DNA of 64,000 nt from JBBRHQ01 sp963738305 (GTDB lineage: Bacteria; Actinomycetota; Thermoleophilia; Solirubrobacterales; 70-9), in contig CAVTVU010000011.1 of NCBI GenBank assembly GCA_963738305.1, positions 62,001-126,000 on the forward strand, written 5' to 3'. The notes under the pieces were generated by a model. It made no database searches, was not told where the DNA came from, and worked only from the letters and a program-made list of their open reading frames with translations. Made by a program: the position numbers and the translations under genes. Positions within the stretch are counted from its first letter, which is position 1, and each line of letters starts with the position of its first letter. Shown here in pieces: positions 19,320-28,404 of the stretch.

Positions 19320-22300
19320 GTGGCCATCACCTGCGGACGCTGCGGGGCCGATGCGGCCGACGGAGACCGCTTCTGTTCTTCCTGCGGCGCGGCGCTGGAG
19401 CAGGCCTCCGCCTCGGAGCGAAAGGTGGCGACGATGGTCTTCGCCGACCTGGTGGGCTCCACGGAGCTGGCTGCGGGTCTCGACCCCGAGGAGCTGCGGG
19501 GGAGGCTCGAGCCCTTCTTCGAGGTCGCCCGGCAAGACACTCGAGGAGCACGGAGGCACGCTGGAGAAGTACATCGGCGATGCCGTCCTCGCGGTGTTCG
19601 GCGTTCCCATCGCCCATGGCGATGATCCTGACCGCGCCGTCACGGCGGCGCTGGCTCTTCTCGAGCGGGTAGAAGCCCTCGGAACCGGACTCGCCCTGCG
19701 GGTCGGCATCGAGACGGGTGAGGTCCTGGCCGCCGAACGTGACGGTGACCTCTCCGTCACAGGGGAGGCCGTCAACGCCGCCGCCCGTCTGCAGCAGGCG
19801 GCGGCGGCCGGGGAGGTCCTGGTTGGCGAGCGCGCCGGTCGCTCCTGCCGCAGGGTCGTCCTCGAGGCCGCTCGGGCGGTCGATGCGAAGGGCATGCCGC
19901 GGCCGCTCGTCGCGCTGCTGGCGACAGCTCCTAACGGCGCCCTCGACACCACCGCGGCCGCGATGGTGGGCCGCGAGGACGACATCGAGCTGCTGCGACT
20001 GATCTATCGCCGGGCGGCGCGCGAGCGCGTCCCCGAGCTGGTGACGATCATCGGCGAAGCCGGGATCGGCAAGACCAGGCTCGCCAGCGAGCTGACCCGC
20101 GGCCTGCGCGATGAGCCCGACCCTCCAAGGGTGCTCATCGGCCGCAACCCTCCCTACGGCCGCGGGATTGCCTTCTGGGCTCTCGGTGAGGTCCTCCGCG
20201 ACGCGGCCGGAACGCCCGAGGAGGCACCGGTGGCCGAGGTCGAGCATGAGCTGGAGTCACTTCTCGCCCGTCTGGGCGCCGAGGACGCTGCGGAGATCGC
20301 TGCCTCGCTTGCCCGCGCACTGGGCGGGACGGAGGACGCTCGGGAGGCCAGTGCCGAGGAGGGACTGCGCCGCTCCTGGCGGCGGTTCGTCGGTCTGCTC
20401 GCCGCCGAGCGCCCCCTGATCATCGGCATCGACGACGCCCACTGGGCCGACGACGGCCTCCTCGACCTGCTCGAGGAGGTTGTGATCGGACTGGGAGAGG
20501 CTCCCCTGCTGTTGCTGTGCACAAGCAGGCCCGAGCTGATGGAGCGGCGGCCCGACTTCGGGCGCGCAGTCGGCAACGTCAGCCAGCTGGAGTTGCGTCC
20601 GCTCGACGCCGCGGCGGCGACCGTCCTGGCCAAGCAGCTGCTGCCGCCCGAATCGAGATCGCTGGCTCCTGAGGTCGCGCAGGCGTCGGGTGGCAACCCG
20701 TTCTTCGCCGAGGAGGTCTCCTGCGCCCTTCGCGACGGTAACGGCGGGGACGCCGTCGACGCGCTCCCCGACACGGTGCAGGCAACGATCGCCGGGCGCA
20801 TCGATCTGCTTCCGGCGAGCGAGAAGCGCGTCCTCCAGCACGGGGCGGTGCTTGGTCATACCTTCGGCGCCGGCCGGCTCACAGGCCTCCTCGGCTCCTC
20901 GCCCTCCCCCGAGCTGACCGAACTGGCCCGCAAGGCACTGGTCGTGGAACAGGTCGAGCGGGGGGCGGGGCATTTTGCCTTCAGGCACCAGCTGATCCGC
21001 GATGTCGCCTACTCCTCGCTGCCGCGCAGGGAACGGGTGCGCCTGCACGAGCTCGCCGCGGAGGAGATCCACGAGCATCCCGGCGGCCGCTACGCAGAGC
21101 TGTCCGAGCTGCGCGCCTTTCATCTCGCGGAGGCGGCGAAGCTGGAGCCGGCGGGCGGCAGGGCGGACCGCGCCCGGGAGGCTCTGGTGGAGGCCGGCGA
21201 GTTCGCGGTGCGCCGCGGAGCCGGGGGGCGGGGAAGGGAGCTCTACGAGCAGGCGGCCGGCCTCACCCCCGACCCAATCGAACAGGCCACGATCCTGAGG
21301 ACCGCCGCCGAGATCGCGCTGCGGCGCTGGGAGGGGACCGAAACGCTGCGATTGCTGCGACGCGCGGCGGGCCTCTGGGAGGAAGCCGGCGACGACCGCC
21401 GGGCGGCGGTCGCATACGCGCGCATGGTCGAGGTTTCGACAAGGATGGGCGGGATCAGCGGCCGGGTGACCGAGGAGGAGAACAGCTCCCTGCAGGCCCG
21501 GGCCCGATCCCTGGTGGATCCGGAGGACCGGATCACGTTGGCCCAGCTTCGGCTCAACGAAGCCTGGATCGCATGGGCATACCGGCGAGAGGACGAGATG
21601 GACGAGCCCGCCCGGGAAGGGCTTGCCATGGCACGTGAGACCGGGGATCCGACGCTGATCTCCGCCGCTCTCGACGCAGCGCAGGTGCCCGAGTGGAACG
21701 CCGGCCGGCACCGCCGCGCGGTCGAGCTCGGCCGCGAGCGACTGGAGTTGATCCAGTCGAACCCCAGCTCGCCGACGCTCGACGTGGAGCGGAGCGATGC
21801 CCTGCACATGATGGTCGAATCGCTGCTTCAGACCGGCTCGTTCCGCGAGGCAGCCGAGTTCGCCGCCGAGGCGAAGGAGCTCGACCTGCATCGGGGGATC
21901 TCCTATTCGGCCTGGGAGCGCGAGATGCTCCCGGCCTTCTACATCGGCGAGTGGGATCTCGTCCTCGAGAGCGTCGCCGAGTTCCGCGAGGAGTGGGTCT
22001 CGGCAGGCAAGCCGCCGCTCGCGGCGATGGTGGCGGCCCTGGCCTCGGCCGGGGCGATCCACGGCTACCGGGGAGACGAGGTCGCCGCCGAGGAGTGGTT
22101 CGCCTTCAGCGAGCAGGTCGCCCCCGACATCGAGGGGCAGATAGACGGGATCCGGGTCTGGCGCGCCGACGTCGACCTCCACCAGGGCCGCGCATCCGCT
22201 GCGGTCGCCACGCTGAAGGAGCCGGCGACGAAGAGCTTTTGGTGGAGGACCGTCTTTCATCCCGCCCGGGCCGAGGCGTTTGCCCGCGCTGCCCACCCGG

Positions 22301-22548
22301 AGACCGAGGGGGCGATCGCGCTGGGCAGGGAGTTCATCGGCGAGAACCCCTACGCGCAGGCGCTGCTGCGGCGGGCGGAGGGGATCCACGGCGGCGACGC
22401 TGCCCTGCTGCGTGCCTCCCTGGAGCAGTTCGAGGAGATCGGCTGCCCGTTCCAGGCCGCCCGCAGCGGCTGGCTCCTGGGGGGCGAGGCGCACGAGAGG
22501 GCGCGAATCACCTTCGAACGGCTGGGAGCGGTGGAGCCGGCGGACTAG
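19320..22548 (+). CDS. Class III nucleotide cyclase-AAA ATPase signalling protein (one frameshift)
   Basis: The roughly 1,075-residue product begins with a zinc ribbon (Cys5, Cys8, Cys19, Cys22), then a class III adenylate/guanylate cyclase domain: VFADLVGSTEL with a metal Asp, KYIGDAVLAVFGVPIAHGDD, LRVGIETGEVL and VTGEAVNAAARLQQ. An AAA/STAND-type ATPase follows with Walker A GEAGIGKTRLASEL and Walker B LIIGIDDAHWAD, then a long helical, TPR-like C-terminus. One extra G near 19531 breaks the frame (restored EVARKTLEEHGG). Such proteins couple a cyclase to a large regulatory ATPase; the signal is unknown. It ends overlapping a cyclic-nucleotide-binding gene. Confidence 0.88.
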
Positions 22549-22973
22549 GAGCGCTCGCGCGCCCCGGCCTCGCGCAGATACCGGGCCAGCGCCTGCAGGA
22601 GCGGCCAGGCCAGCTCGGGGTGGCTCTGCACCAGTGGTCGGAATTCCCAGGAGCTCATGCCGCGGCAGCGCAGGTCCGTCGCCGCGACGACGGTCGCCGA
22701 GCGCGGGCCCTCGTCGATCAGGGCGATCTCGCCGAAGTGGTCGCCCGGCCCCAGGGTGCGGATCGGCTTGCCGTCGATGCTCACCTGGGCGCTCCCGTGC
22801 TCGATCAGGAAGAAGCCGACGCCGCTCTGCCCCTCGGTGGCGATCGCGTCGCCCTCGGAGAAGGTGTGCTCGCTCATCTGGTTGGCGAGCCGCTTGAGGT
22901 CCTTCTTGCCGAAGCCGGCGAAGAGCGGGATGCCGGCGAGGCTCTGAGCGAGGTCCGCCATCGCAGCGATCAT
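22545..22973 (-). CDS. Cyclic nucleotide-binding domain protein
   Basis: The 142-residue protein is a single CRP-like cNMP-binding domain: IPLFAGFGKKDLKRLANQM, ATEGQSGVGFFLIEHGSAQV, and the phosphate-binding cassette LGPGDHFGEIALIDEGPRSA with the Gly-Glu and Arg that contact cAMP. There is no HTH, so it is not itself a transcription factor. The start could be either the Met at 22973 or the one at 22961. It converges with, and overlaps by 4 bp, the cyclase gene, making a cyclase-effector pair plausible though unproven. Confidence 0.85.
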   Translation of the reverse strand: MIAAMADLAQSLAGIPLFAGFGKKDLKRLANQMSEHTFSEGDAIATEGQSGVGFFLIEHGSAQVSIDGKPIRTLGPGDHFGEIALIDEGPRSATVVAATDLRCRGMSSWEFRPLVQSHPELAWPLLQALARYLREAGARERS

Positions 22974-23010
22974 ATCCCCGCGAACGGGGCATCGGCGTAG
23001 GATTTCCGCC

Positions 23011-24684
23011 GTGGCCACGATCGAGAACCGAAGTGCCCGGGGCACCCATGCCGTCGTCAACCAGCCGCCACCCCTGGAGGACTTCAACACCTTCGGCGAG
23101 GACCGGCCGCTGCGGGAGGCCCTGGAGCGCGAGGGGGGCGGATGGGCCGAGGACCGCGCCCGCGAGCTGGGGGAGCTGTGCGGCTCCGAACGGGTGATCC
23201 GGCTCGGCTTCGAGGCCAATCAGAAGCGTCCCGAGCTTCGCACCCACGACCGCTTCGGCCACCGCGTCGACGAGGTTGTCTTCGACAGCTCCTGGCACGA
23301 ACTGATATCGATCGGCGTCTCACACGGCCTGCACGCGCTGCCCTGGCGCGAGCCGGGCCCCGGCGCCCACGTCGCCCGGGCCGCGCTGTTCATGCAGCTG
23401 GCCCAGGCCGAGGGCGGGGTCGGCTGCCCGATCTCGATGACCTACTCCGCCATCCCGGCCCTACGGGTCCAACCGGAGTTGGCCGACGAGTGGGAGTCTC
23501 GCTTCCTCTCGCTCTCCTATGACCAGCGCTTCCTCCCCGCCCCGGAGAAGACCGGAGCGCTCTGCGGCATGGCGATGACCGAGAAGCAGGGCGGTTCCGA
23601 CGTTCGCGCCAACACGACGGTCGCGCGGCCGCTGAACGGGGGCGGGCCCGGTACCGAGTACGAGATCACCGGGCACAAGTGGTTCTGCTCGGCGCCGATG
23701 TGCGATGCGTTCCTCGTCCTGGCCCAGACCGACTCGGGGATCTCCTGCTTCCTGATGCCGCGCTGGACCCCTGACGGGGAGCTCAACCGATTCGAGATTC
23801 AGCGGCTCAAGGACAAGCTCGGGAACCGCTCGAACGCTTCCAGCGAGGTCGAGTTCCGCGGGGCCTGGGCGAGGATGGTCGGCGCGGAGGGCCGCGGGGT
23901 GCCGACGATCATCGAGATGGTCAACCACACCCGGCTCGACTGCACGATCGGCTCGACCGCCGGGATGCGGGCGGGGGTGGCGCAGGCGACCCACCACGCG
24001 GCCCACCGCTCGGCCTTCGGGCGGCTCCTGATCGAGCAGCCGCTGATGCAGAACGTCCTCACCGACCTCTGTGTCGAATCGGAGGCGGCGACGATCTCCT
24101 CGATGCGACTGGCCCGCTCCTACGATGAGGTAGCCGCGGGCGATGAGGAGGCTGCGGACTTCCGGCGCCTCGCCAACGCGGTGCTCAAGTACTGGATCTG
24201 CAAGCGCGCCCCCTCGCACGCGGTCGAGGCGCTGGAGTGCCTCGGCGGCAACGGCTACGTCGAGGAGTCTGGGATGCCGCGGCTGTTCCGCGAGAGCCCG
24301 CTCTCCTCGATCTGGGAGGGCTCCGGAAACGTCCAGTGCCTCGACGTGATGCGGGCGATGGTCAAGAGCCAGGCGGCCGTGGAGGCCTTCTTCGGCGAGG
24401 TGGCCGAGGGAGCCGCAGCCGAGCCGCGCCTGGCCGCCTTCGCCGAGGGGCTGCGCGAGGAGATCACGTCCGATCCCGAGACCCTCGAGCCCCGGGCGCG
24501 ACGGGTGGTCGAGCGGATGGCTCTGGCCCTCCAGGCCTCGCTCCTCGTCCGCTACGGCGACGAGGCCGTCGCCGACGCCTTCTGCGCCACCCGGCTGGAG
24601 GGCGATTGGGGCCGGGCATTCGGCACCCTTCCGGCCGGCGTCGACTGCGCCCGGATCATCGAGCGCCACCGCCCCCAGCTCTAG
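23011..24684 (+). CDS. Acyl-CoA dehydrogenase, AidB-like
   Basis: The 557-residue flavoprotein matches the AidB branch: THAVVNQPPPLEDFNTFGED at the start, the FAD-contact motif AMTEKQGGSDVRANTT, HTRLDCTIGSTAGMRAG, and the C-terminal signature ECLGGNGYVEESGMPRLFRE. Length is typical for AidB (about 540), longer than ordinary short-chain dehydrogenases. AidB of E. coli is linked to alkylation damage; here the role may be either protective or metabolic. The GTG at 23011 begins 37 bp from the divergent cNMP-binding gene. Confidence 0.9.
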   Translation: MATIENRSARGTHAVVNQPPPLEDFNTFGEDRPLREALEREGGGWAEDRARELGELCGSERVIRLGFEANQKRPELRTHDRFGHRVDEVVFDSSWHELISIGVSHGLHALPWREPGPGAHVARAALFMQLAQAEGGVGCPISMTYSAIPALRVQPELADEWESRFLSLSYDQRFLPAPEKTGALCGMAMTEKQGGSDVRANTTVARPLNGGGPGTEYEITGHKWFCSAPMCDAFLVLAQTDSGISCFLMPRWTPDGELNRFEIQRLKDKLGNRSNASSEVEFRGAWARMVGAEGRGVPTIIEMVNHTRLDCTIGSTAGMRAGVAQATHHAAHRSAFGRLLIEQPLMQNVLTDLCVESEAATISSMRLARSYDEVAAGDEEAADFRRLANAVLKYWICKRAPSHAVEALECLGGNGYVEESGMPRLFRESPLSSIWEGSGNVQCLDVMRAMVKSQAAVEAFFGEVAEGAAAEPRLAAFAEGLREEITSDPETLEPRARRVVERMALALQASLLVRYGDEAVADAFCATRLEGDWGRAFGTLPAGVDCARIIERHRPQL

Positions 24685-24694
24685 CCCCCTGCGG

Positions 24695-24737
24695 GTGGGA
24701 CCTTTGAGCTGCGATATGCGAGGTTGAAAGGTCCCAC
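24695..24737. repeat. 43-nt hairpin element, copy 1
   Basis: Outer arms GTGGGACCTTT and AAAGGTCCCAC pair perfectly over 11 bp around a 21-nt inner part (GAGCTGCGATATGCGAGGTTG with one or two variable positions between copies). It begins 10 bp after the acyl-CoA dehydrogenase stop. Confidence 0.85.
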
Positions 24738-24765
24738 GTCGACGTTTGGACCCCTTCGGTTGGAC

Positions 24766-24808
24766 GTGGGACCTTTGAGCTGCGATGTGCGAGGTTGAAA
24801 GGTCCCAC
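24766..24808. repeat. 43-nt hairpin element, copy 2
   Basis: Differs from copy 1 at one inner base. The 28-nt spacer between copies 1 and 2 is itself bounded by CCCACGTC and GACGTGGG, so the pair can form further stems, as in BIME-like repeat clusters. Confidence 0.85.
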
Positions 24809-24845
24809 GCCAGGGAATGGTCACCCGGCGCCTACCATTGGGGAC

Positions 24846-26021
24846 GTGCTGGGCGGCGGCTCGATCACCCTCTTTCACGTCCGCGGGATCAGGATCGCGG
24901 TCGACTGGTCGTGGTTCATCGTCCTCTTCCTGGTGATCATTTGGCTCTCGGGCTTCTACGGCGACGTGCTGGGCCAGTCCAGCTCGTCGACCGAGGCCTA
25001 CGCGCTCGCGGTCGCTAGCGCGGCGGGGTTCTTCGGCTCGATCCTCCTGCACGAGTTGGGCCACGCCTACTTCGCAAGGCGTGAGGGGATCGGCATCTCG
25101 AGCATCCAGCTGTGGATCTTCGGCGGCGTGGCGCGGATGGAGAAGGAGTCCGAGACGCCCGCGGCGGAGTTCAAGGTGGCGATCGGCGGTCCCCTGGTCA
25201 CGCTGGCGATCGTCGTCGCACTTTCCGTGATCGGCGTGCTCGCCGCCGGCGCGGGCAACTTCAGGGACGCGATGCTGGTCGAAGGCACCGCTGACACCTC
25301 GGGGCTGCTGGCGATGCTCGCCTGGCTGGCCTCGATCAATCTCCTCGTGCTGGTCTTCAACCTGCTGCCCGCCTTCCCGATGGACGGCGGCCGGATCGCC
25401 CGCGCGATCGCCTGGTGGCGGACCGGCGACCGGGCCTCGGCGACCCGCTTCGCGGCCACCCTGGGACAGGTTTTCTCCTACCTCTTCATCGGCGCGGGCA
25501 TCTTCCTCGTGTTCACCGGGGACGCCTTCAGCGGCATCTGGCTGGCGCTGATCGGGATGGTGATCAACGGCTCCGCCCGCGCCGCCAACATGCAGACTGC
25601 GATCACCAGCCGGATCGAGGGGGTCCGCGTATCCGACGTGATGGACCGCGAGCCGGTGGCGATCCCCGAGGAGCTGAGCGTCGCCCGGGCTCTCGACGAG
25701 TACTTCCTGCGCTACCGCTGGCCGTGGTTCCCGGTGGTGGACGCGGGGCGCCGCTTCCGCGGCCTGCTCGAGCGCGACCGCGCCGACGAGGTGCCCGAGC
25801 CCGTCCGCTTGACCTCGACCGTCGCCGACCTGCTCGAGTTCGACCGCGGCACCCTCCACGTCAGCGAGGACGCCCCCCTCGACTCACTGCTCGGCAACCA
25901 GAACCTGCGCCGCTTCGGCGCCCTGATGGCGATCGACTCGAACGGGCGCCTCTCGGGGATCATCACTGCCGAGCAGGTCGGCAGGGCCCTGCGCGATGCG
26001 TCAGGCACCGGCGGCACTTGA
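24846..26021 (+). CDS. Site-2-type zinc metalloprotease (M50) with CBS domains
   Basis: The 391-residue membrane protease has the zinc motif HELGH (residues 69-73) in its second hydrophobic segment and the second metal site NLLPAFPMDGGR near residue 190. The C-terminal third carries a CBS pair (VSDVMDREPVAIPEELSVAR and further to GIITAEQVGRAL), which usually senses adenosyl ligands. I start at the GTG at 24846 because an earlier ATG at 24795 would begin inside the hairpin repeat copy 2. The likely role is intramembrane cleavage of a regulator; the target is unknown. Confidence 0.9.
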   Translation: MLGGGSITLFHVRGIRIAVDWSWFIVLFLVIIWLSGFYGDVLGQSSSSTEAYALAVASAAGFFGSILLHELGHAYFARREGIGISSIQLWIFGGVARMEKESETPAAEFKVAIGGPLVTLAIVVALSVIGVLAAGAGNFRDAMLVEGTADTSGLLAMLAWLASINLLVLVFNLLPAFPMDGGRIARAIAWWRTGDRASATRFAATLGQVFSYLFIGAGIFLVFTGDAFSGIWLALIGMVINGSARAANMQTAITSRIEGVRVSDVMDREPVAIPEELSVARALDEYFLRYRWPWFPVVDAGRRFRGLLERDRADEVPEPVRLTSTVADLLEFDRGTLHVSEDAPLDSLLGNQNLRRFGALMAIDSNGRLSGIITAEQVGRALRDASGTGGT

Positions 26022-26701
26022 GCGGCGCGAGACAGCCTCATCAGGTCGCCCACCTCGACGACCTCCAGTCCATCCCCGGCCCGGGCTCGCTGACCTGGCG
26101 CCCGGTCCGCGCCCACTTCGACCTGCGGGCGTTCGGCTGCAACGCCTACACCGCCGCCAGTGCTGGTGACGACGTCGTCGAGCCCCACGACGAGGACGCT
26201 GACACGGGCCACCAGGAGCTCTACTTCGTCGCCAGAGGGACAGCCGAGTTCACGATCGACGGCGACGGCTTCGAGGCGCCCTCAGGAACGTATGTCTTCG
26301 TTCCCGATCCCCTCTCCCACCGCCACGCGGTGGCGCGCGAGGCCGGCACCACGGTGCTCAGCTTCGGCGGACCGCCGGTCTTCGAGCCCTCCCCCTGGGA
26401 GTGGACCTTTCGCGCCGCGCCGCTGATAGAGAGCGATCCCGGCGCCGCCCGCGAGATCCTCGAGGACGGCCTCGCCAGGCACCCGCAGAGCCCCGGCATC
26501 CGCATGCGCCTCGCCGAGCTTGACCTTGCGTCGGGGGAGCGGGAGAAGGCGCTCGCCCTGCTCGGAGAAGCTCGGGAGCTCAGCCCCGACGTCGCCGAGT
26601 GGGTGCTGGAGGACGATGCCTTTCCGAGGCTCGCGGTGGACGCGGAGATCGCGGCCTCGCTACGGGACCCTGAGCCCCGGCCCGGGCGGCCCGATATATA
26701 G
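26018..26701 (+). CDS. Cupin-domain protein with C-terminal TPR-like helices
   Basis: The 227-residue product has a cupin barrel: EPHDEDADTGHQELYFVARG, then TAEFTIDGDGFEAPSGTYVF and DPLSHRHAVAREAG, with His/Glu residues where a metal would bind. After about residue 130 it becomes helical (AAREILEDGLARHPQSPGIR and EKALALLGEARELSPD), like a short TPR unit. The TTG start overlaps the protease stop (TTGA), indicating translational coupling. Function unknown. Confidence 0.75.
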   Translation: MSGARQPHQVAHLDDLQSIPGPGSLTWRPVRAHFDLRAFGCNAYTAASAGDDVVEPHDEDADTGHQELYFVARGTAEFTIDGDGFEAPSGTYVFVPDPLSHRHAVAREAGTTVLSFGGPPVFEPSPWEWTFRAAPLIESDPGAAREILEDGLARHPQSPGIRMRLAELDLASGEREKALALLGEARELSPDVAEWVLEDDAFPRLAVDAEIAASLRDPEPRPGRPDI

Positions 26702-26711
26702 GATCGGGTTC

Positions 26712-28400
26712 GTGCCCACCCACGACGTACTGGTCATCGGAGCCGGCCTCGCCGGGCAGCGCGCGGCCCTCGCCGCCGCCGAGGAAGGCGTCTCGGTCGG
26801 GATCGTCAGCAAGGTCCACCCGGTCCGCTCGCATTCCAACGCCGCCCAGGGCGGGATCAACGCGGCGCTCAACCCCGAGGACTCGTGGGAGTCGCACGCG
26901 TTCGACACGGTCAAGGGGTCCGACTACCTCTCCGACCAGGACGCGGTCGAGATCATGTGCCGCGAGGCGCCGGAGGAGATCCTCCACCTCGAGCACCTCG
27001 GGGTGACCTTCCACCGCAACGCCGAGGGCAGGCTCGGCACGCGCGCCTTCGGCGGCGCCTCCGCCGCCCGCACCTACTACGTCGCCGACATCACCGGCCA
27101 GGCGATCATGCACGTCCTCTACGAGCAGCTGATGAAGCACTCCGACACGGTCGCCCGCTACGAGGAGTGGTTCTGCACCGCCCTGGCGATCGACGATGCG
27201 GGCGAGTGCTGCGGCGTCGTCACCCGCAACATCGCCGACGGCTCGATGGAGCTTTTCCGGGCGAAGGCGGTGATCCTCGCCTGCGGCGGGAACGGCCAGG
27301 CCTGGAAGCCGACCACCAACGCGCTGATCTGCACCGGCGACGGCATCGCGATGGCCTACCGGGCCGGGGCGAAGCTGATGGACATGGAGATGATCCAGTA
27401 CCACCCGACGACGCTCGCCGGAAAGGGCTTCCTGATCACCGAGGGCGCGCGCGGCGAGGGGGCCCACCTCCTGAACGCGAAGGGCGAGCGCTTCATGGAG
27501 ACCTACGCGCCGAACAAGATGGAGCTGGCCTCCCGCGACGTCGTGTCCCGGGCCGAGCAGACCGAGATCGATGAGGGCCGCGGCTTCCCGGACGGCACCG
27601 TGGCGCTCGACATCACCGTGGTGCCGCGCAAGCGGATCCACGAGGCGCTGCGCGAGATCGTCCTGGTCGGCCGCGACTTCGCCGGGGTCGACATCACCCG
27701 CGAGCCAATCCACATCAAGCCGGGCAACCACTACACGATGGGCGGGGTGAAGACGGACGTCCGCGGCCGCACCAACATCGGCGGGCTCTACGCAGCCGGC
27801 GAGACAGCCTGCGTGTCTGTCCACGGCGGCAACCGCCTCGGCGCCAACTCGCTGCTCGACACGCTGATCTTCGGCAAGGCCTCGGGCATCGACGCCGCGG
27901 CCCGGGCCAAGGCGACGCACCTCGCCCGCGTCTCGCCCTCCGTCCTCGGCGACGAGAGCGCCGCGATCGAGGAGGTCGTCTCACGCGAGAAGGGCTCGGG
28001 GCGCCGCGTCTCGGAGATCAAGCTGGAGCTGGGGACGACGATGGACAAGCACGTTGCGGTCTTCCGCGACGAGGCCGGGATCCGGGAAGCGCTGGAGACC
28101 GTGCGCCGGTTGAAGGAGGAGGCGGCGGCCGCCTACATCGACGATCGCGGCACCGTCTTCAACCAGGACGTGCTCGGGGCGATCGAGCTGGGCTACATGC
28201 TCGACAACGCCGAGTGCTGCTGCGTCTCGGCGCTGGAGCGCAAGGAGAGCCGCGGCGCCCAGTACCGCACCGACTTCCCGGAGCGAAACGACGACGATTG
28301 GCTCAAGCACATCGACGTCTCCGTCAACGGCGCCGGGCCCGAGATCAGCTTCTCCGAGGTGACGATCACCCAATGGCAGCCCCAGGAAAGGACCTACTGA
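26712..28400 (+). CDS. sdhA: Succinate dehydrogenase/fumarate reductase flavoprotein subunit
   Basis: This 562-residue subunit oxidises succinate to fumarate. FAD-binding and active-site features: VLVIGAGLAGQRAALAAAEE at the N-terminus, the covalent-flavin region VRSHSNAAQGGINAAL, the substrate-binding QYHPTTL and TEGARGEGAHLLN, HYTMGGVKTD, and SVHGGNRLGANSLLDTLIFG. GTG at 26712 follows a ribosome-site-like GGATCGGG. sdhB begins 4 bp after its stop. Confidence 0.95.
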   Translation: MPTHDVLVIGAGLAGQRAALAAAEEGVSVGIVSKVHPVRSHSNAAQGGINAALNPEDSWESHAFDTVKGSDYLSDQDAVEIMCREAPEEILHLEHLGVTFHRNAEGRLGTRAFGGASAARTYYVADITGQAIMHVLYEQLMKHSDTVARYEEWFCTALAIDDAGECCGVVTRNIADGSMELFRAKAVILACGGNGQAWKPTTNALICTGDGIAMAYRAGAKLMDMEMIQYHPTTLAGKGFLITEGARGEGAHLLNAKGERFMETYAPNKMELASRDVVSRAEQTEIDEGRGFPDGTVALDITVVPRKRIHEALREIVLVGRDFAGVDITREPIHIKPGNHYTMGGVKTDVRGRTNIGGLYAAGETACVSVHGGNRLGANSLLDTLIFGKASGIDAAARAKATHLARVSPSVLGDESAAIEEVVSREKGSGRRVSEIKLELGTTMDKHVAVFRDEAGIREALETVRRLKEEAAAAYIDDRGTVFNQDVLGAIELGYMLDNAECCCVSALERKESRGAQYRTDFPERNDDDWLKHIDVSVNGAGPEISFSEVTITQWQPQERTY

Positions 28401-28404
28401 GCCG

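Noticed and set aside
24795..24845. Earlier ATG start for the M50 protease
   Set aside because: It lies inside hairpin repeat copy 2; the GTG at 24846 directly precedes the conserved first segment.
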